Of a stretch of 22,468 nt of DNA, positions 15,220 through 22,468 are shown in pieces; position 1 is the first letter of the stretch; every line of letters begins with the position of its first letter. Under the pieces are notes generated by a model that saw nothing but the letters and a program-made list of their open reading frames with translations, searched no databases and was not told the DNA's origin. The position numbers and the translations under genes are program-made. Source of the stretch: Idiomarina sp. UBA6142. GTDB lineage: Bacteria; Pseudomonadota; Gammaproteobacteria; Enterobacterales; Alteromonadaceae. Location: contig DIVC01000085.1 of the NCBI GenBank assembly GCA_002423905.1, positions 13,523 through 35,990 on the forward strand, written 5' to 3'.

Positions 15220-18200
15220 TACGATAATTGTAGGCATAGTAAACCACAGGGATCACCACCAGGGTGAGCAGGGTTGACACCAGAATACCAAAGATTAGTG
15301 ATACCGCCAGACCGCCAAAAATAGGGTCATCCAGAATGAAGAACCCACCCATCATCGCCGCGAGAGCGGTCAAAATAATCGGCCGCGCACGCACCGCTGA
15401 AGCATGAATCACAGCATCTTCGAGTTTTACCCCAAGCGCGGTTTGCTGTTGAATATAGTCCACTAGCAAGATTGAGTTACGCACAATAATACCGGCTAGG
15501 GCAATCATGCCAATCATCGAGGTCGCAGTAAATTGTGCCCCTAACAGCCAATGACCGGGCATGATACCAATCATGGTCAGCGGAATCGGCGCCATGATAA
15601 TTAACGGTACGCCATAAGAGCGGAACTGTGCCACCACCAACAAGTAAATCATGATCAAGCCGACGCCATAGGCGAGGCCCATATCACGGAAGGTTTCGTA
15701 GGTGATTTGCCATTCACCATCCCATTTTACGCTGAGTTCGTCGGTGTTATCCGGCGCGGCAATCAAGTACTGACTGATACCTTGTTCAGATAATTTCCCA
15801 TGGATATCGATCATGCCGTAGAGCGGACTATCAACACCACCGGCGAGGTCGGCGGTTACGTATACTACGGGCCGAAGATCTTTACGGTGAATGGCATTTT
15901 CGCGCACACCATCAACCCGATAGGTGAGCTCGGACAAAGCAATCAGTTGGCCATTCCGGCTGGCTACCGGCACTTGGCTCAGTGCTTGCCATGAGGCACT
16001 ATCAGCCTGTTGAAGCTTTAATTCGATGGGAATTAATTGATAGCTGGCGGGATCGCGAAGATAGCCTGCATTGCTGCCTGCAACAGCGGTTGCGATGGCT
16101 TGGTTGATAGCGGCTACCGATACCCCATATTCAGCGGCCTTGTGCTGGTCAACCCGCAATTGCCACAGTGTCTGCGGCGCTTCTATCGTCGAATCGATAT
16201 CGACGATATGGTCGCTACCAGCAAAAATCGCTTTAAAGCGCTCGGCAGCAGCCAGTTGTTGCTGATAATCAGGACCATACACTTCTGCTACCAGTGGCGC
16301 CAGCACCGGTGGCCCCGGTGGTACTTCAACCAGTTTGATGCTGTAACCGGTTTCTTGTTCGAGCGCTTGCAGACCCGGACGCACGCGCAAGGCAATCGCA
16401 TGACTTTGCTCGTCGCGGTCTAGCCGGTGCGCTAAATTAACCTGAACATCGCCTTGCCAGGGGTATTGGCGCAAATAATACTGCCGCACCAAACCATTGA
16501 AATTAATTGGCGCCGCTGTACCGGCGTAGGTTTGTACGTGAGTGACTTCAGGCTCAGCGAGCATCAGTGTGCTAATCCGGTTTAGCACGGTCTGGGTTTG
16601 CTCCAGAGTGGCGCCCTCAGGTAAGTCCACCACCACTTGGAACTCTGATTTGTTATCAAAAGGCAGCATTTTCAATACCACGTTTTGATTCACCACCAAT
16701 AGCACAGAACCTGCGATCAGGACGATTAAGCCAACTAGCAATTTAACGCGATTGCTGCGGCCATCTTGTGCGGCTAAAAATGGCGTCATCAATGTGCGGA
16801 ATAGCGATTCAGCTTTACCACTCAGCTCATCATGTTCAGCGTGTTCGGCACTGACTTGGTGCTTGATAAATACCCGGTAAAATAGCCAAGGGGTGAAGAT
16901 GAAGGCGACCAATAACGAAATCAGCATACCCATGCTAGCGTTCAGTGGTATAGGGCTCATATACGGGCCCATTAAGCCACTTACAAAGGCCATGGGGAGT
17001 AATGCGGCAATGACGGTAAAAGTCGCTAAAATGGTTGGTGCACCCACTTCTTCGACGGCATGGGGTATCGCTTCGAGTAACGATTTTTTGCCCATGAGCA
17101 TATGCCGATGGAGGTTTTCCACCACCACAATGGCGTCATCGACCAAAATGCCGATGGAGAAAATCAGCGCAAACAGCGATACACGGTTTAGCGTAAAGCC
17201 ATACGCCCACGAGGCAAAGAGCGTCATCGCTAAGGTAATCACTACCGCCATGCCTACCACAAAGGCTTCACGCCAGCCCAAGGCAAAGCCGACTAAAACC
17301 ACCACCGAAATGGTCGCGAAAACCAGTTTTTGAATCAGTGTATTGGCTTTGTCCTCAGCGGTTTCACCATAGTCACGGCTGACCGTAAGCTCAATATCGC
17401 CAGCAATATAACGCTGCTCTAATTGCGCCAGTTGCGCTCGCAACGCTTGGGTGACATCCACCGCGTTGGTGCCAGGTTGCTTGGCAACATAAAGGGTCAC
17501 TGCCGGGCTTTGCATCAGCCTACCGTCAGCATGGCGCTGCCAGTGCTGCACATAGTGCTGTGGCTCAGCACTGCCAAGCGTAACATGGGCAATATCACGC
17601 AAATACACCGGCATAGCTGTGCCATCTTGCTGCCTTACTGCCACCATCAGCTCACCGACTTGCTCAGCCGAGCGCAACCAAACGCCGGTATGCAATTGAA
17701 TTTCACTATCGGGTTGCAGCAGCCCACTGCTGTGCTGAACCTGATTACTAGCCAGTAAAGCTTGCTGAATGCTGGCTAGATCGAGCCCATAGGCGGTTAG
17801 ACGCGCCGCATCAAAACGCACTAAAATCCGCGGCTCAGAGCCACCGAGGCTGTAGATATCACGGGTGCCTGCGGTGCGTTGGAGTTGTTCTTCCAGCCCC
17901 TTTGCTGCGGCGAGTAAATCAGCCGACGTTCGTTCAGGGTTCTGGCTCCATAAGGTCACCGCAAAGACCGGCACATCGTCGATACCCTTGGGCTTAATTA
18001 AGACCGGGCCAATGCCTGCATCCTGTGGTTGCCAGTCAGCATTGGCATAGAACGCGTTGTATAAGCGAACCAACGCCTCGGTACGGTCTTCACCCACAGT
18101 AAACTGCACCGTTAAGAGCGCCATGCCGGGTTCGGATATTGAATAGATGTGTTCGATTCCGGCAATTTCGGCAACAATCTTCTCTGCTGGTATAGCGACT

Positions 18201-18415
18201 TGTCTTTCCACCATAGCTGCCGAGGCGCCTTGGTAGGGAATAAACACGTTGGCAAAGGTCACCTCAATTTGCGGCTCTTCTTCACGCGGTGTTACAAGTA
18301 CTGCAAACAGCCCCAATAAGAAGCCCACCAAGGCAAGCAGTGGGGTGATTTGGTTTTGCTTGAATAGATCAGCAAGACGACCTGACAGGCCTAATTTTTC
18401 CGGTGACTCAGTCAT
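15206..18415 (-). CDS. RND efflux pump permease (AcrB/HAE1-type)
   Basis: This inner-membrane proton-driven transporter has 1069 residues and the RND layout: a membrane helix near 20-40, a large periplasmic porter loop, a six-helix bundle, a second loop and a second helix bundle. The proton-relay aspartates Asp426/Asp427 lie in GILVDDAIVVVENLHRHM, the mark of the drug/amphiphile branch rather than heavy-metal CusA types. TM-flanking stretches such as PIPLTMIGIMPGHWLLG and RPIILTALAAMMGGFF in the second half are also family-typical. The open frame runs to 18514, but the start is ATG 18415 (MTESPEKLG), which overlaps the adaptor gene by eight bases; the longer form is only that gene read out of frame. 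With the adaptor it forms an operon. No outer-membrane channel gene is present, so a shared TolC is likely. The substrate is unknown. Confidence 0.93.
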   Translation of the reverse strand: MTESPEKLGLSGRLADLFKQNQITPLLALVGFLLGLFAVLVTPREEEPQIEVTFANVFIPYQGASAAMVERQVAIPAEKIVAEIAGIEHIYSISEPGMALLTVQFTVGEDRTEALVRLYNAFYANADWQPQDAGIGPVLIKPKGIDDVPVFAVTLWSQNPERTSADLLAAAKGLEEQLQRTAGTRDIYSLGGSEPRILVRFDAARLTAYGLDLASIQQALLASNQVQHSSGLLQPDSEIQLHTGVWLRSAEQVGELMVAVRQQDGTAMPVYLRDIAHVTLGSAEPQHYVQHWQRHADGRLMQSPAVTLYVAKQPGTNAVDVTQALRAQLAQLEQRYIAGDIELTVSRDYGETAEDKANTLIQKLVFATISVVVLVGFALGWREAFVVGMAVVITLAMTLFASWAYGFTLNRVSLFALIFSIGILVDDAIVVVENLHRHMLMGKKSLLEAIPHAVEEVGAPTILATFTVIAALLPMAFVSGLMGPYMSPIPLNASMGMLISLLVAFIFTPWLFYRVFIKHQVSAEHAEHDELSGKAESLFRTLMTPFLAAQDGRSNRVKLLVGLIVLIAGSVLLVVNQNVVLKMLPFDNKSEFQVVVDLPEGATLEQTQTVLNRISTLMLAEPEVTHVQTYAGTAAPINFNGLVRQYYLRQYPWQGDVQVNLAHRLDRDEQSHAIALRVRPGLQALEQETGYSIKLVEVPPGPPVLAPLVAEVYGPDYQQQLAAAERFKAIFAGSDHIVDIDSTIEAPQTLWQLRVDQHKAAEYGVSVAAINQAIATAVAGSNAGYLRDPASYQLIPIELKLQQADSASWQALSQVPVASRNGQLIALSELTYRVDGVRENAIHRKDLRPVVYVTADLAGGVDSPLYGMIDIHGKLSEQGISQYLIAAPDNTDELSVKWDGEWQITYETFRDMGLAYGVGLIMIYLLVVAQFRSYGVPLIIMAPIPLTMIGIMPGHWLLGAQFTATSMIGMIALAGIIVRNSILLVDYIQQQTALGVKLEDAVIHASAVRARPIILTALAAMMGGFFILDDPIFGGLAVSLIFGILVSTLLTLVVIPVVYYAYNYRKYVS

Positions 18416-19448
18416 TCGCAGTGCCCTTTGCTGGAGCCTGTAAATAGGCCAGACCATCAGCGGCAATGATTTGCCCAGCCGATAAGCCGGAGATGACTTG
18501 ATAGTGGTCAGCATCGAAGTGGGTCACGCGCACTGGCTGCAGTACTGCGCTCTGCTGATGTTGCACCCACACACTGCTCACTTCGCCACGCCACAGCACT
18601 GCCTGCTGCGGAATCAACAACACCGGTAGTTCGCCAATTTGCACGCGTAGGCGCGCCCAACTGCCGGGGTAGAGCCCATACTGACTGTAATCAGCTTGCG
18701 GTAGTTGCACGCGCATAGGAAAACTGTGGTTGGCACTGTTGGCTTCTGGTGCCACGGTGATCGTTGCTGCACCTAAGTAAACGATACGGTCATCGGCTAA
18801 GCGCAATGCCACCGCAGGGCTATTTTTAGCCGCCAGCAGTTGTGATTGCGGAAGCTGACTAACCATCCGCAGGTCTTCCAAACTCAAACCACGTAACAAG
18901 GGCGTTCCGGGAGTAGCCAGCTCTCCTACCTCAACAAAGCGTTGCTGCAAAATACCCGCGTAAGGTGCCCGAACCACGGTTTGTTCAAGCTGTTCAGCGG
19001 CCACAGCCAATGCTGCTTGGGCTTGCTTGACCTGCGCCAGCGCACCATCGAAATTAGCCTTGGCATTATCAAAGACGGAAATAGCCACTAACCCTTGGTC
19101 ACGCAATTCGCGGATACGTGCCAATTCTTTACTGGCTTCATCGCGGCGGGTTTGCGCTTCATTGAGTGCTGCCTCGGCTTGGTTAAACCGAGCGCGTTGC
19201 TCGACATCGGTAAAGCGCACAATCACCGCACCTTGCGGCACGACATCGTTGACATCAAACGGCAGCTCAACAATGCGACCAGACGTTTGCGCTGATACTG
19301 TGGCGTGCGCCACTGCTTCAACCCGACTGGGTAATTCGAGCCATTGTGGCTGCGCAGTTTGGTGAAGCGTGAGCCATTGTTGTGCAGATGCTGCTGAAGT
19401 GACGAAAACGCTCGCGGCAAGCAGCAAAATACGTGACCAATGTGACAT
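18408..19448 (-). CDS. RND periplasmic adaptor (membrane fusion protein, HlyD/AcrA-like)
   Basis: This 346-residue protein links the inner-membrane pump to an outer-membrane channel. A signal peptide ends at SAASA (residue 22). The order is the first half of a lipoyl-like barrel-sandwich (VSAQTSGRIVELPFDVNDVVPQGAVIVRF), a coiled-coil hairpin (about 75-155, rich in AEAALNEAQ and QVKQAQAALAVAAEQLEQ), the second lipoyl half (VVRAPYAGILQQRFVEVGELATPGTPLL), a beta-barrel and a membrane-proximal domain. There is no lipobox, so it is probably periplasmic rather than a lipoprotein. GAGAGGG lies about eight bases before the ATG. It is the first gene of the pump operon and overlaps the permease by eight bases. 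A 10-bp inverted repeat 41 bases upstream may control the operon. Confidence 0.92.
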   Translation of the reverse strand: MSHWSRILLLAASVFVTSAASAQQWLTLHQTAQPQWLELPSRVEAVAHATVSAQTSGRIVELPFDVNDVVPQGAVIVRFTDVEQRARFNQAEAALNEAQTRRDEASKELARIRELRDQGLVAISVFDNAKANFDGALAQVKQAQAALAVAAEQLEQTVVRAPYAGILQQRFVEVGELATPGTPLLRGLSLEDLRMVSQLPQSQLLAAKNSPAVALRLADDRIVYLGAATITVAPEANSANHSFPMRVQLPQADYSQYGLYPGSWARLRVQIGELPVLLIPQQAVLWRGEVSSVWVQHQQSAVLQPVRVTHFDADHYQVISGLSAGQIIAADGLAYLQAPAKGTAND

Positions 19449-19488
19449 GAAATAACCCTCTCAAATGCATATAGGCTATAGCATAGCA

Positions 19489-19514
19489 TGTATTTTAGAA
19501 AAAGCTAAAATACA
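19489..19514. promoter_or_regulatory. 10-bp inverted repeat, probable operator of the RND operon
   Basis: TGTATTTTAG (19489-19498) and CTAAAATACA (19505-19514) are perfect reverse complements with a 6-base spacer. The repeat lies in the 74-base gap between the amidase end and the adaptor start. It is AT-rich with no T-run after it, which suits an operator better than a terminator. It is not the same sequence as the operator-like palindrome before the nearby TetR gene. Confidence 0.5.
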
Positions 19515-19522
19515 AATAACCG

Positions 19523-20941
19523 CTAACTTGACGCTGATGATAACTCCGGCGCGGTGAATTGAACGCCGTGCTCGCTGAGCAACTGTGCAAGCTGCAGCAG
19601 CAGTGCCTCGTCATGATGGCGGCCAGCGAAAGAAATACCGACCGGTAAACCGCTGTCGCTCAAGCCGCTAGGCACGGTCAGTACTGGCTGCCCAGTCAGG
19701 TTATACAGCGCAACATAGGGGAAACAGTAGTCCATATACGGAACGGCAGTTCCATCTAATTGAATGCGCCGATGCTGATGATTATGTTCAAAGGCTGGCC
19801 CCAAAGCGGTGGCGCTCATGACCACATCGTGGGGCTGATAGCAGTGCTGGATTTCGTTGATTAACTCGGCGCGTTCATAGAGGGCGCGAGTGTAGTGTTT
19901 AAAATTGAGACTCAAGCCACGTTTCAACGGCGCGATGACTTGCAAGCTGCTATCCCGCAGCGCGGGGCGGAATTTCCAATAGAATACTTGGCGAATCGGC
20001 CAACTGAGGTTCTGGGCAATAGAAAAACCAAATAGCTCGGCCCAGTTAGCCATAATCCGCTGTGCCAGGTGCTGATCGATGTTGACCGGAGCAACTAGTG
20101 CACCGGCGTTCTCGAGTAATTGCTGCATGCGGGCTAAACCATGCTGAACTGCTTGGCCCGGCAGTAAGCCATGGAAGCTTGACAGCAGACCAACGCGCAA
20201 GCCCTTTAAGGTAGGTAATGGCTGGGTTGGTGCGGTTGGTTGATAGAGCACCTGATAGGCTAAGGCTAAATCGTCAGCGCTGCGAGCCAGCGGGCCGGTA
20301 CAGTTCATCACACTCATACCAAGTCGTTGCTCGGGCAGCGGTGGCACATGGCCATCATGGGCATGGCCATTTTCGGTGGGCTTCAAACCGAACAATCCAC
20401 AATAACTGGATGGATTACGTATCGAACCGCCAATATCGCTACCGAGTTCTAAGCTGGTTAGCCCAGCCGCCAATGCCGCTGCGCCACCCCCAGTGCTGCC
20501 ACCGGGAGTACGCCGCGGGTCAAAAGGATTGTTGGCGGTGGGGTAGAGCGGGCCAAAGGTTTGGCTGTCGGCGAGTAACTGCGGCACATTAGTTTTACCT
20601 AAAATGACTGCGCCGGCATCGATTAAGCGCTGCACCAGCGGCGAGGTGGTTTGGCCGCGGTAATTTTTCAGCGGCGGATAATTCAAGCTGGTGCCAGTGC
20701 CAGCTAATAGGTAGCACTCTTTGATCGAGATCGGTACACCATGCAATGGGCCGCGTTGCTGTTGTTGCTGGTCACGCGCCTGCGCTTGTTGCAGAGCTTG
20801 TTCGGCATACACTTGCACGTAGGCATTAAATTGTGGATTAAAACGCTCAATTCGCGCTAAATAATGCTCGGTCGCAGCCACCGAGGTGAGTTCATGACGC
20901 GCAATTGCAGCAGCAATATCGCTTGCCGATAAATAGTGCAC
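19523..20941 (-). CDS. Amidase-signature family hydrolase
   Basis: This amidase-signature enzyme hydrolyses a carboxamide, substrate unknown. With numbering from GTG 20941 the Ser-cisSer-Lys triad is Lys74 in GVPISIKE, Ser149 in GGSTGGGAAALAAG and Ser173 in ELGSDIGGSIRNP, followed by CGLFGLKPT. The 472 residues lack a GatC-linked context and a typical GatA C-terminal region, so a stand-alone amidase is favoured over GatA. I move the start from TTG 20956 to GTG 20941, because the strong ribosome-binding site AAGGAGG (20953-20947) lies between them and is placed five bases before the GTG. No signal peptide is seen. It sits between the TetR gene and the RND operon on the same strand. A role in detoxifying an amide compound along with the pump is conceivable but not shown. 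Confidence 0.88.
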   Translation of the reverse strand: MHYLSASDIAAAIARHELTSVAATEHYLARIERFNPQFNAYVQVYAEQALQQAQARDQQQQQRGPLHGVPISIKECYLLAGTGTSLNYPPLKNYRGQTTSPLVQRLIDAGAVILGKTNVPQLLADSQTFGPLYPTANNPFDPRRTPGGSTGGGAAALAAGLTSLELGSDIGGSIRNPSSYCGLFGLKPTENGHAHDGHVPPLPEQRLGMSVMNCTGPLARSADDLALAYQVLYQPTAPTQPLPTLKGLRVGLLSSFHGLLPGQAVQHGLARMQQLLENAGALVAPVNIDQHLAQRIMANWAELFGFSIAQNLSWPIRQVFYWKFRPALRDSSLQVIAPLKRGLSLNFKHYTRALYERAELINEIQHCYQPHDVVMSATALGPAFEHNHQHRRIQLDGTAVPYMDYCFPYVALYNLTGQPVLTVPSGLSDSGLPVGISFAGRHHDEALLLQLAQLLSEHGVQFTAPELSSASS

Positions 20942-21115
20942 AACAGCCTCCTTCAATGATTAATTCATCGTTACCGAGTAGCGGCCAAAAGTAAAGAGTA
21001 GACCATATTGACTCGTGATTACAGAGCAGGGTCTGTTTCTGCTCAACATGGATTTTTCTCAACGGAGGCTTGCAGGTATTGCCGCTGCATGATTTTGCCG
21101 CTTTAAGGTTCTCGA

Positions 21116-21688
21116 TTAGGCCTGCAGCAATCGCACTAGTTGTTGTTGTAGTAGCTCATAATCAATCGTTTGATCAGTCGCCAAAGTTTGAACCGCTCCG
21201 AAGTAAACCATGGAGAGTAATTTTGCGCTGGTTGCAGCATCTTCCGCAGCCTTTCCCAGTTGCCGCTCGAGTAGTTTTCTAACGGCTTCATATTGGCCTA
21301 CTTGCAACGGTCTCAGTTTGTTGTCGAGGTCACTATTAATCGCTTGTTCAGCGGTAATACAAACTTTCATTTTTGCTTGTCCGAGTAGATCGATGCGTCT
21401 GAGGTCAGCAATTAAAATTGCCACTAGCTGCTCCACCGCTGCATCATCTTGCTGGGTGAGCTGATCGATTGCATGCTGACTGCGTTGTAAGTCGCGTTCA
21501 GCAAGCGCTAGCAAAATTGCATCTTTACTGGGGTAATAGTTATACACCGCGCCGGCACTCAACGCGGCTTCAGCCAAGATGTGGCGCATGGTTGTGGTGT
21601 GGTATCCCAATCGACTAAAACAGCGGGTTGCGGCATTCAAAATATGGCGCTGTCGTTGTTCTGTGGCTTGCTCGGATAGTTTTGGCAT
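21116..21688 (-). CDS. TetR family transcription regulator
   Basis: This is a 190-residue dimeric repressor type. The DNA-binding domain is residues 10-58 (RHILNAATRCFSRLGYHTTTMRHILAEAALSAGAVYNYYPSKDAIL), with the helix-turn-helix near 30-52; the rest is an alpha-helical ligand domain without clear identity. Its own promoter carries a palindrome between the -35 and -10, which suggests autoregulation. The next genes on the strand are the amidase and an RND pump, the usual kind of TetR target, but the repeat before the pump differs from the one at its own promoter. The ATG at 21688 has only a weak ribosome-binding site. Confidence 0.92.
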   Translation of the reverse strand: MPKLSEQATEQRQRHILNAATRCFSRLGYHTTTMRHILAEAALSAGAVYNYYPSKDAILLALAERDLQRSQHAIDQLTQQDDAAVEQLVAILIADLRRIDLLGQAKMKVCITAEQAINSDLDNKLRPLQVGQYEAVRKLLERQLGKAAEDAATSAKLLSMVYFGAVQTLATDQTIDYELLQQQLVRLLQA

Positions 21689-21715
21689 AGTGACTCATAT
21701 AAGTAATCCATATCC

Positions 21716-21745
21716 ATAATATAAAACAAGCGTTCGTTTTATCAA
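21716..21745 (-). promoter_or_regulatory. TetR gene promoter with overlapping operator palindrome
   Basis: On the minus strand TTGATA (21745-21740) and TATTAT (21721-21716) stand 18 bases apart, a good sigma-70 promoter. A 22-bp imperfect palindrome (21721-21742) with arms ATAAAAC and GTTTTAT and core AAGCGTTC fills the spacer. A repressor bound there would block RNA polymerase, the classical layout of TetR autoregulation. Confidence 0.65.
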
Positions 21746-22142
21746 TAAATTTTTACTTAAGTGTATGCCAGCCTAAGGCCAGCGTACAGGTCCGATTAGC
21801 TATTTGGGGTCGATTGTTTTTGCGATAACTGCACCAATACAGCGAGTAAGTATCGCCCTCTCCACACGAATAGATCGAGGAAACATAGAGTTATAGTTAT
21901 GAATAAAGTACGCAGTAACCTATTTAGGCAGGTGATTTCACATATTAGTCGATAATAATCATAACATTAGCTATAAATTAGAGTTGTGGTAGCAAAGTGA
22001 TCTGTACAATGAGAACTTTACTATGCAAGTATGCTGTGAATAGAAATTAACCATTATTTCTATTTGCTGTGCATTCTTCTCACCCTAATGGCAGATGAGC
22101 AGTAAATGCCGGGGTGCAACTCTATAGTTTATGAGGTGCGTT
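21746..22142 (+). other. Long AT-rich leader between the TetR and proteorhodopsin genes
   Basis: No gene of convincing length is seen in this stretch. It holds a -10-like TACAAT at 22005-22010, preceded at a short spacing by TTGTGG (21984-21989), a 9-bp inverted repeat at 22039-22064, and an 18-codon frame at 21899-21955 that I do not count as a gene. The proteorhodopsin ribosome-binding site is GAGGTG, a few bases before ATG 22143. The length leaves room for an untranslated leader or several regulators. Confidence 0.5.
22039..22064. repeat. 9-bp inverted repeat upstream of proteorhodopsin
   Basis: AATAGAAAT (22039-22047) and ATTTCTATT (22056-22064) are perfect reverse complements with an 8-base spacer, about 80 bases before the rhodopsin start. 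A GCTGTG hexamer also occurs on each side (22033 and 22066). It could be an operator or a leader structure; nothing ties it to a known regulator. Confidence 0.45.
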
Positions 22143-22468
22143 ATGACTGTAATGTTCAAAAAATGGCGAGCCGCAATTGTTCCTTCATTGCTCTTGCTTC
22201 TCCCCGGCACTGCCAATGCAGCTGCCAATCTTCAATCCGATGACTTTGTTGGTATCAGCTTTTGGTTGATATCAATGGCGTTAGCAGCAGCCACGGTATT
22301 CTTTTTGTGGGAAACACAATGTGTTTCTGGCAAATGGAAAACCTCACTGACTGTTTCTGCATTGGTCACCTTTATCGCCGCAGTCCACTACTTCTACATG
22401 CGTGACGTGTGGGTGGCTACTGGTGAAACGCCAACGGTCTATCGTTATATCGACTGGCTGTTAACCGT
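22143..22468 (+). CDS. Proteorhodopsin, 5' part (cut by window end)
   Basis: This is a retinal-binding light-driven proton pump of the inner membrane, of which the first 108 residues are present. A signal peptide (ending near GTANAA) is followed by the family stretches DDFVGISFWLISMALAAATVFF (helix A), KWKTSLTVSALVTFIAA (helix B) and HYFYMRDVW. His82 equals the His75 of green proteorhodopsin that tunes the counterion, and Asp104 in RYIDWLLT equals the proton acceptor Asp97, so proton pumping is expected. The spectral-tuning position 105, the proton donor 108 and the retinal lysine lie beyond the window. GAGGTG precedes the ATG. Retinal-synthesis genes are not in view and may lie to the right. 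Confidence 0.95.
   Translation, partial: MTVMFKKWRAAIVPSLLLLLPGTANAAANLQSDDFVGISFWLISMALAAATVFFLWETQCVSGKWKTSLTVSALVTFIAAVHYFYMRDVWVATGETPTVYRYIDWLLT

Noticed and set aside
18416..18514. Longer N-terminus of the RND pump reading frame
   Set aside because: It is the end of the adaptor gene read out of frame, and the pump family begins near MTESPEKLG.
21024..21044. Hairpin GAGCAG/CTGCTC between the TetR and amidase genes
   Set aside because: The stem is only six base pairs with a nine-base loop and no T-run, too weak to call a terminator.
21899..21955. Eighteen-codon frame MNKVRSNLFRQVISHISR
   Set aside because: It has no good ribosome-binding site, no family and too few codons to tell from chance.
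21951..21969. Fur-like match GATAATAATCATAACATTA upstream of proteorhodopsin
   Set aside because: Only about 12 of 19 positions agree, which is ordinary in AT-rich DNA.

Overview
The window reads as a stretch of chromosome from a marine-type gammaproteobacterium, most likely of the Alteromonadales. The signs are the gene content (YeeN-type YebC protein, OprC-type copper receptor, ppk-ppx pair, trxC, OmpW, dimeric dUTPase, proteorhodopsin) and a base composition near half G+C. The family-level placement is inference. I see no insertion sequence, prophage, CRISPR array, tRNA or rRNA, and no clearly broken gene. The proteorhodopsin gene is cut by the right edge of the window.

Layout. 1-2.4 kb: a short leader with inverted repeats, then a lipoprotein-type prolyl oligopeptidase. 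2.4-5.2 kb, minus strand: a YeeN/YebC-family protein and a TonB-dependent copper receptor. 5.2-7.5 kb, plus strand, divergent from the copper receptor: a compact RegB-like sensor kinase, a RegA/PrrA/ActR-type response regulator overlapping it by 19 bases, and a secreted Tll0287-like c-type haem protein. 7.5-9.2 kb: ompW behind a near-ideal class II FNR promoter, a good terminator, then a persulfide-dioxygenase-type metallo-beta-lactamase-fold enzyme. 9.3-12.9 kb: ppk1-ppx behind a candidate Pho box. 12.95-14.3 kb: a phosphopantetheinyl transferase and thioredoxin 2 that overlap tail to tail, a DUF2892 membrane protein, and a possible 26-residue membrane peptide. 14.5-15.2 kb: a dimeric dUTPase. 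15.2-21.7 kb, all minus strand: an RND pump and its periplasmic adaptor, an amidase-signature enzyme and a TetR regulator. 21.7-22.5 kb: a long leader and the 5' part of a proteorhodopsin.

The most interesting part is 5.2-8.3 kb. It joins a quinone/redox-type two-component system, a periplasmic haem protein and an OmpW porin with exact FNR promoter geometry, opposite a copper receptor. The shared promoter region holds a Fur-like box and a palindrome built from GCGNC/GNCGC half-sites like those bound by RegA/PrrA. Together this suggests a small redox, oxygen and metal response island. The kinase is odd: it keeps the GxxxNPY segment that resembles the quinone-binding heptapeptide of RegB, but it has only about four membrane segments and no visible DxGxG box. 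A co-encoded exported haem protein could supply the sensing role, which is a hypothesis.

Two convergent gene junctions (2414-2443 and 15193-15219) carry long perfect inverted repeats that include stop codons but lack U-tracts. Several starts were moved from the longest open frame using ribosome-binding sites or overlap with a neighbour: copper receptor 5187, ompW 7553, dUTPase 14535, RND pump 18415, amidase 20941.
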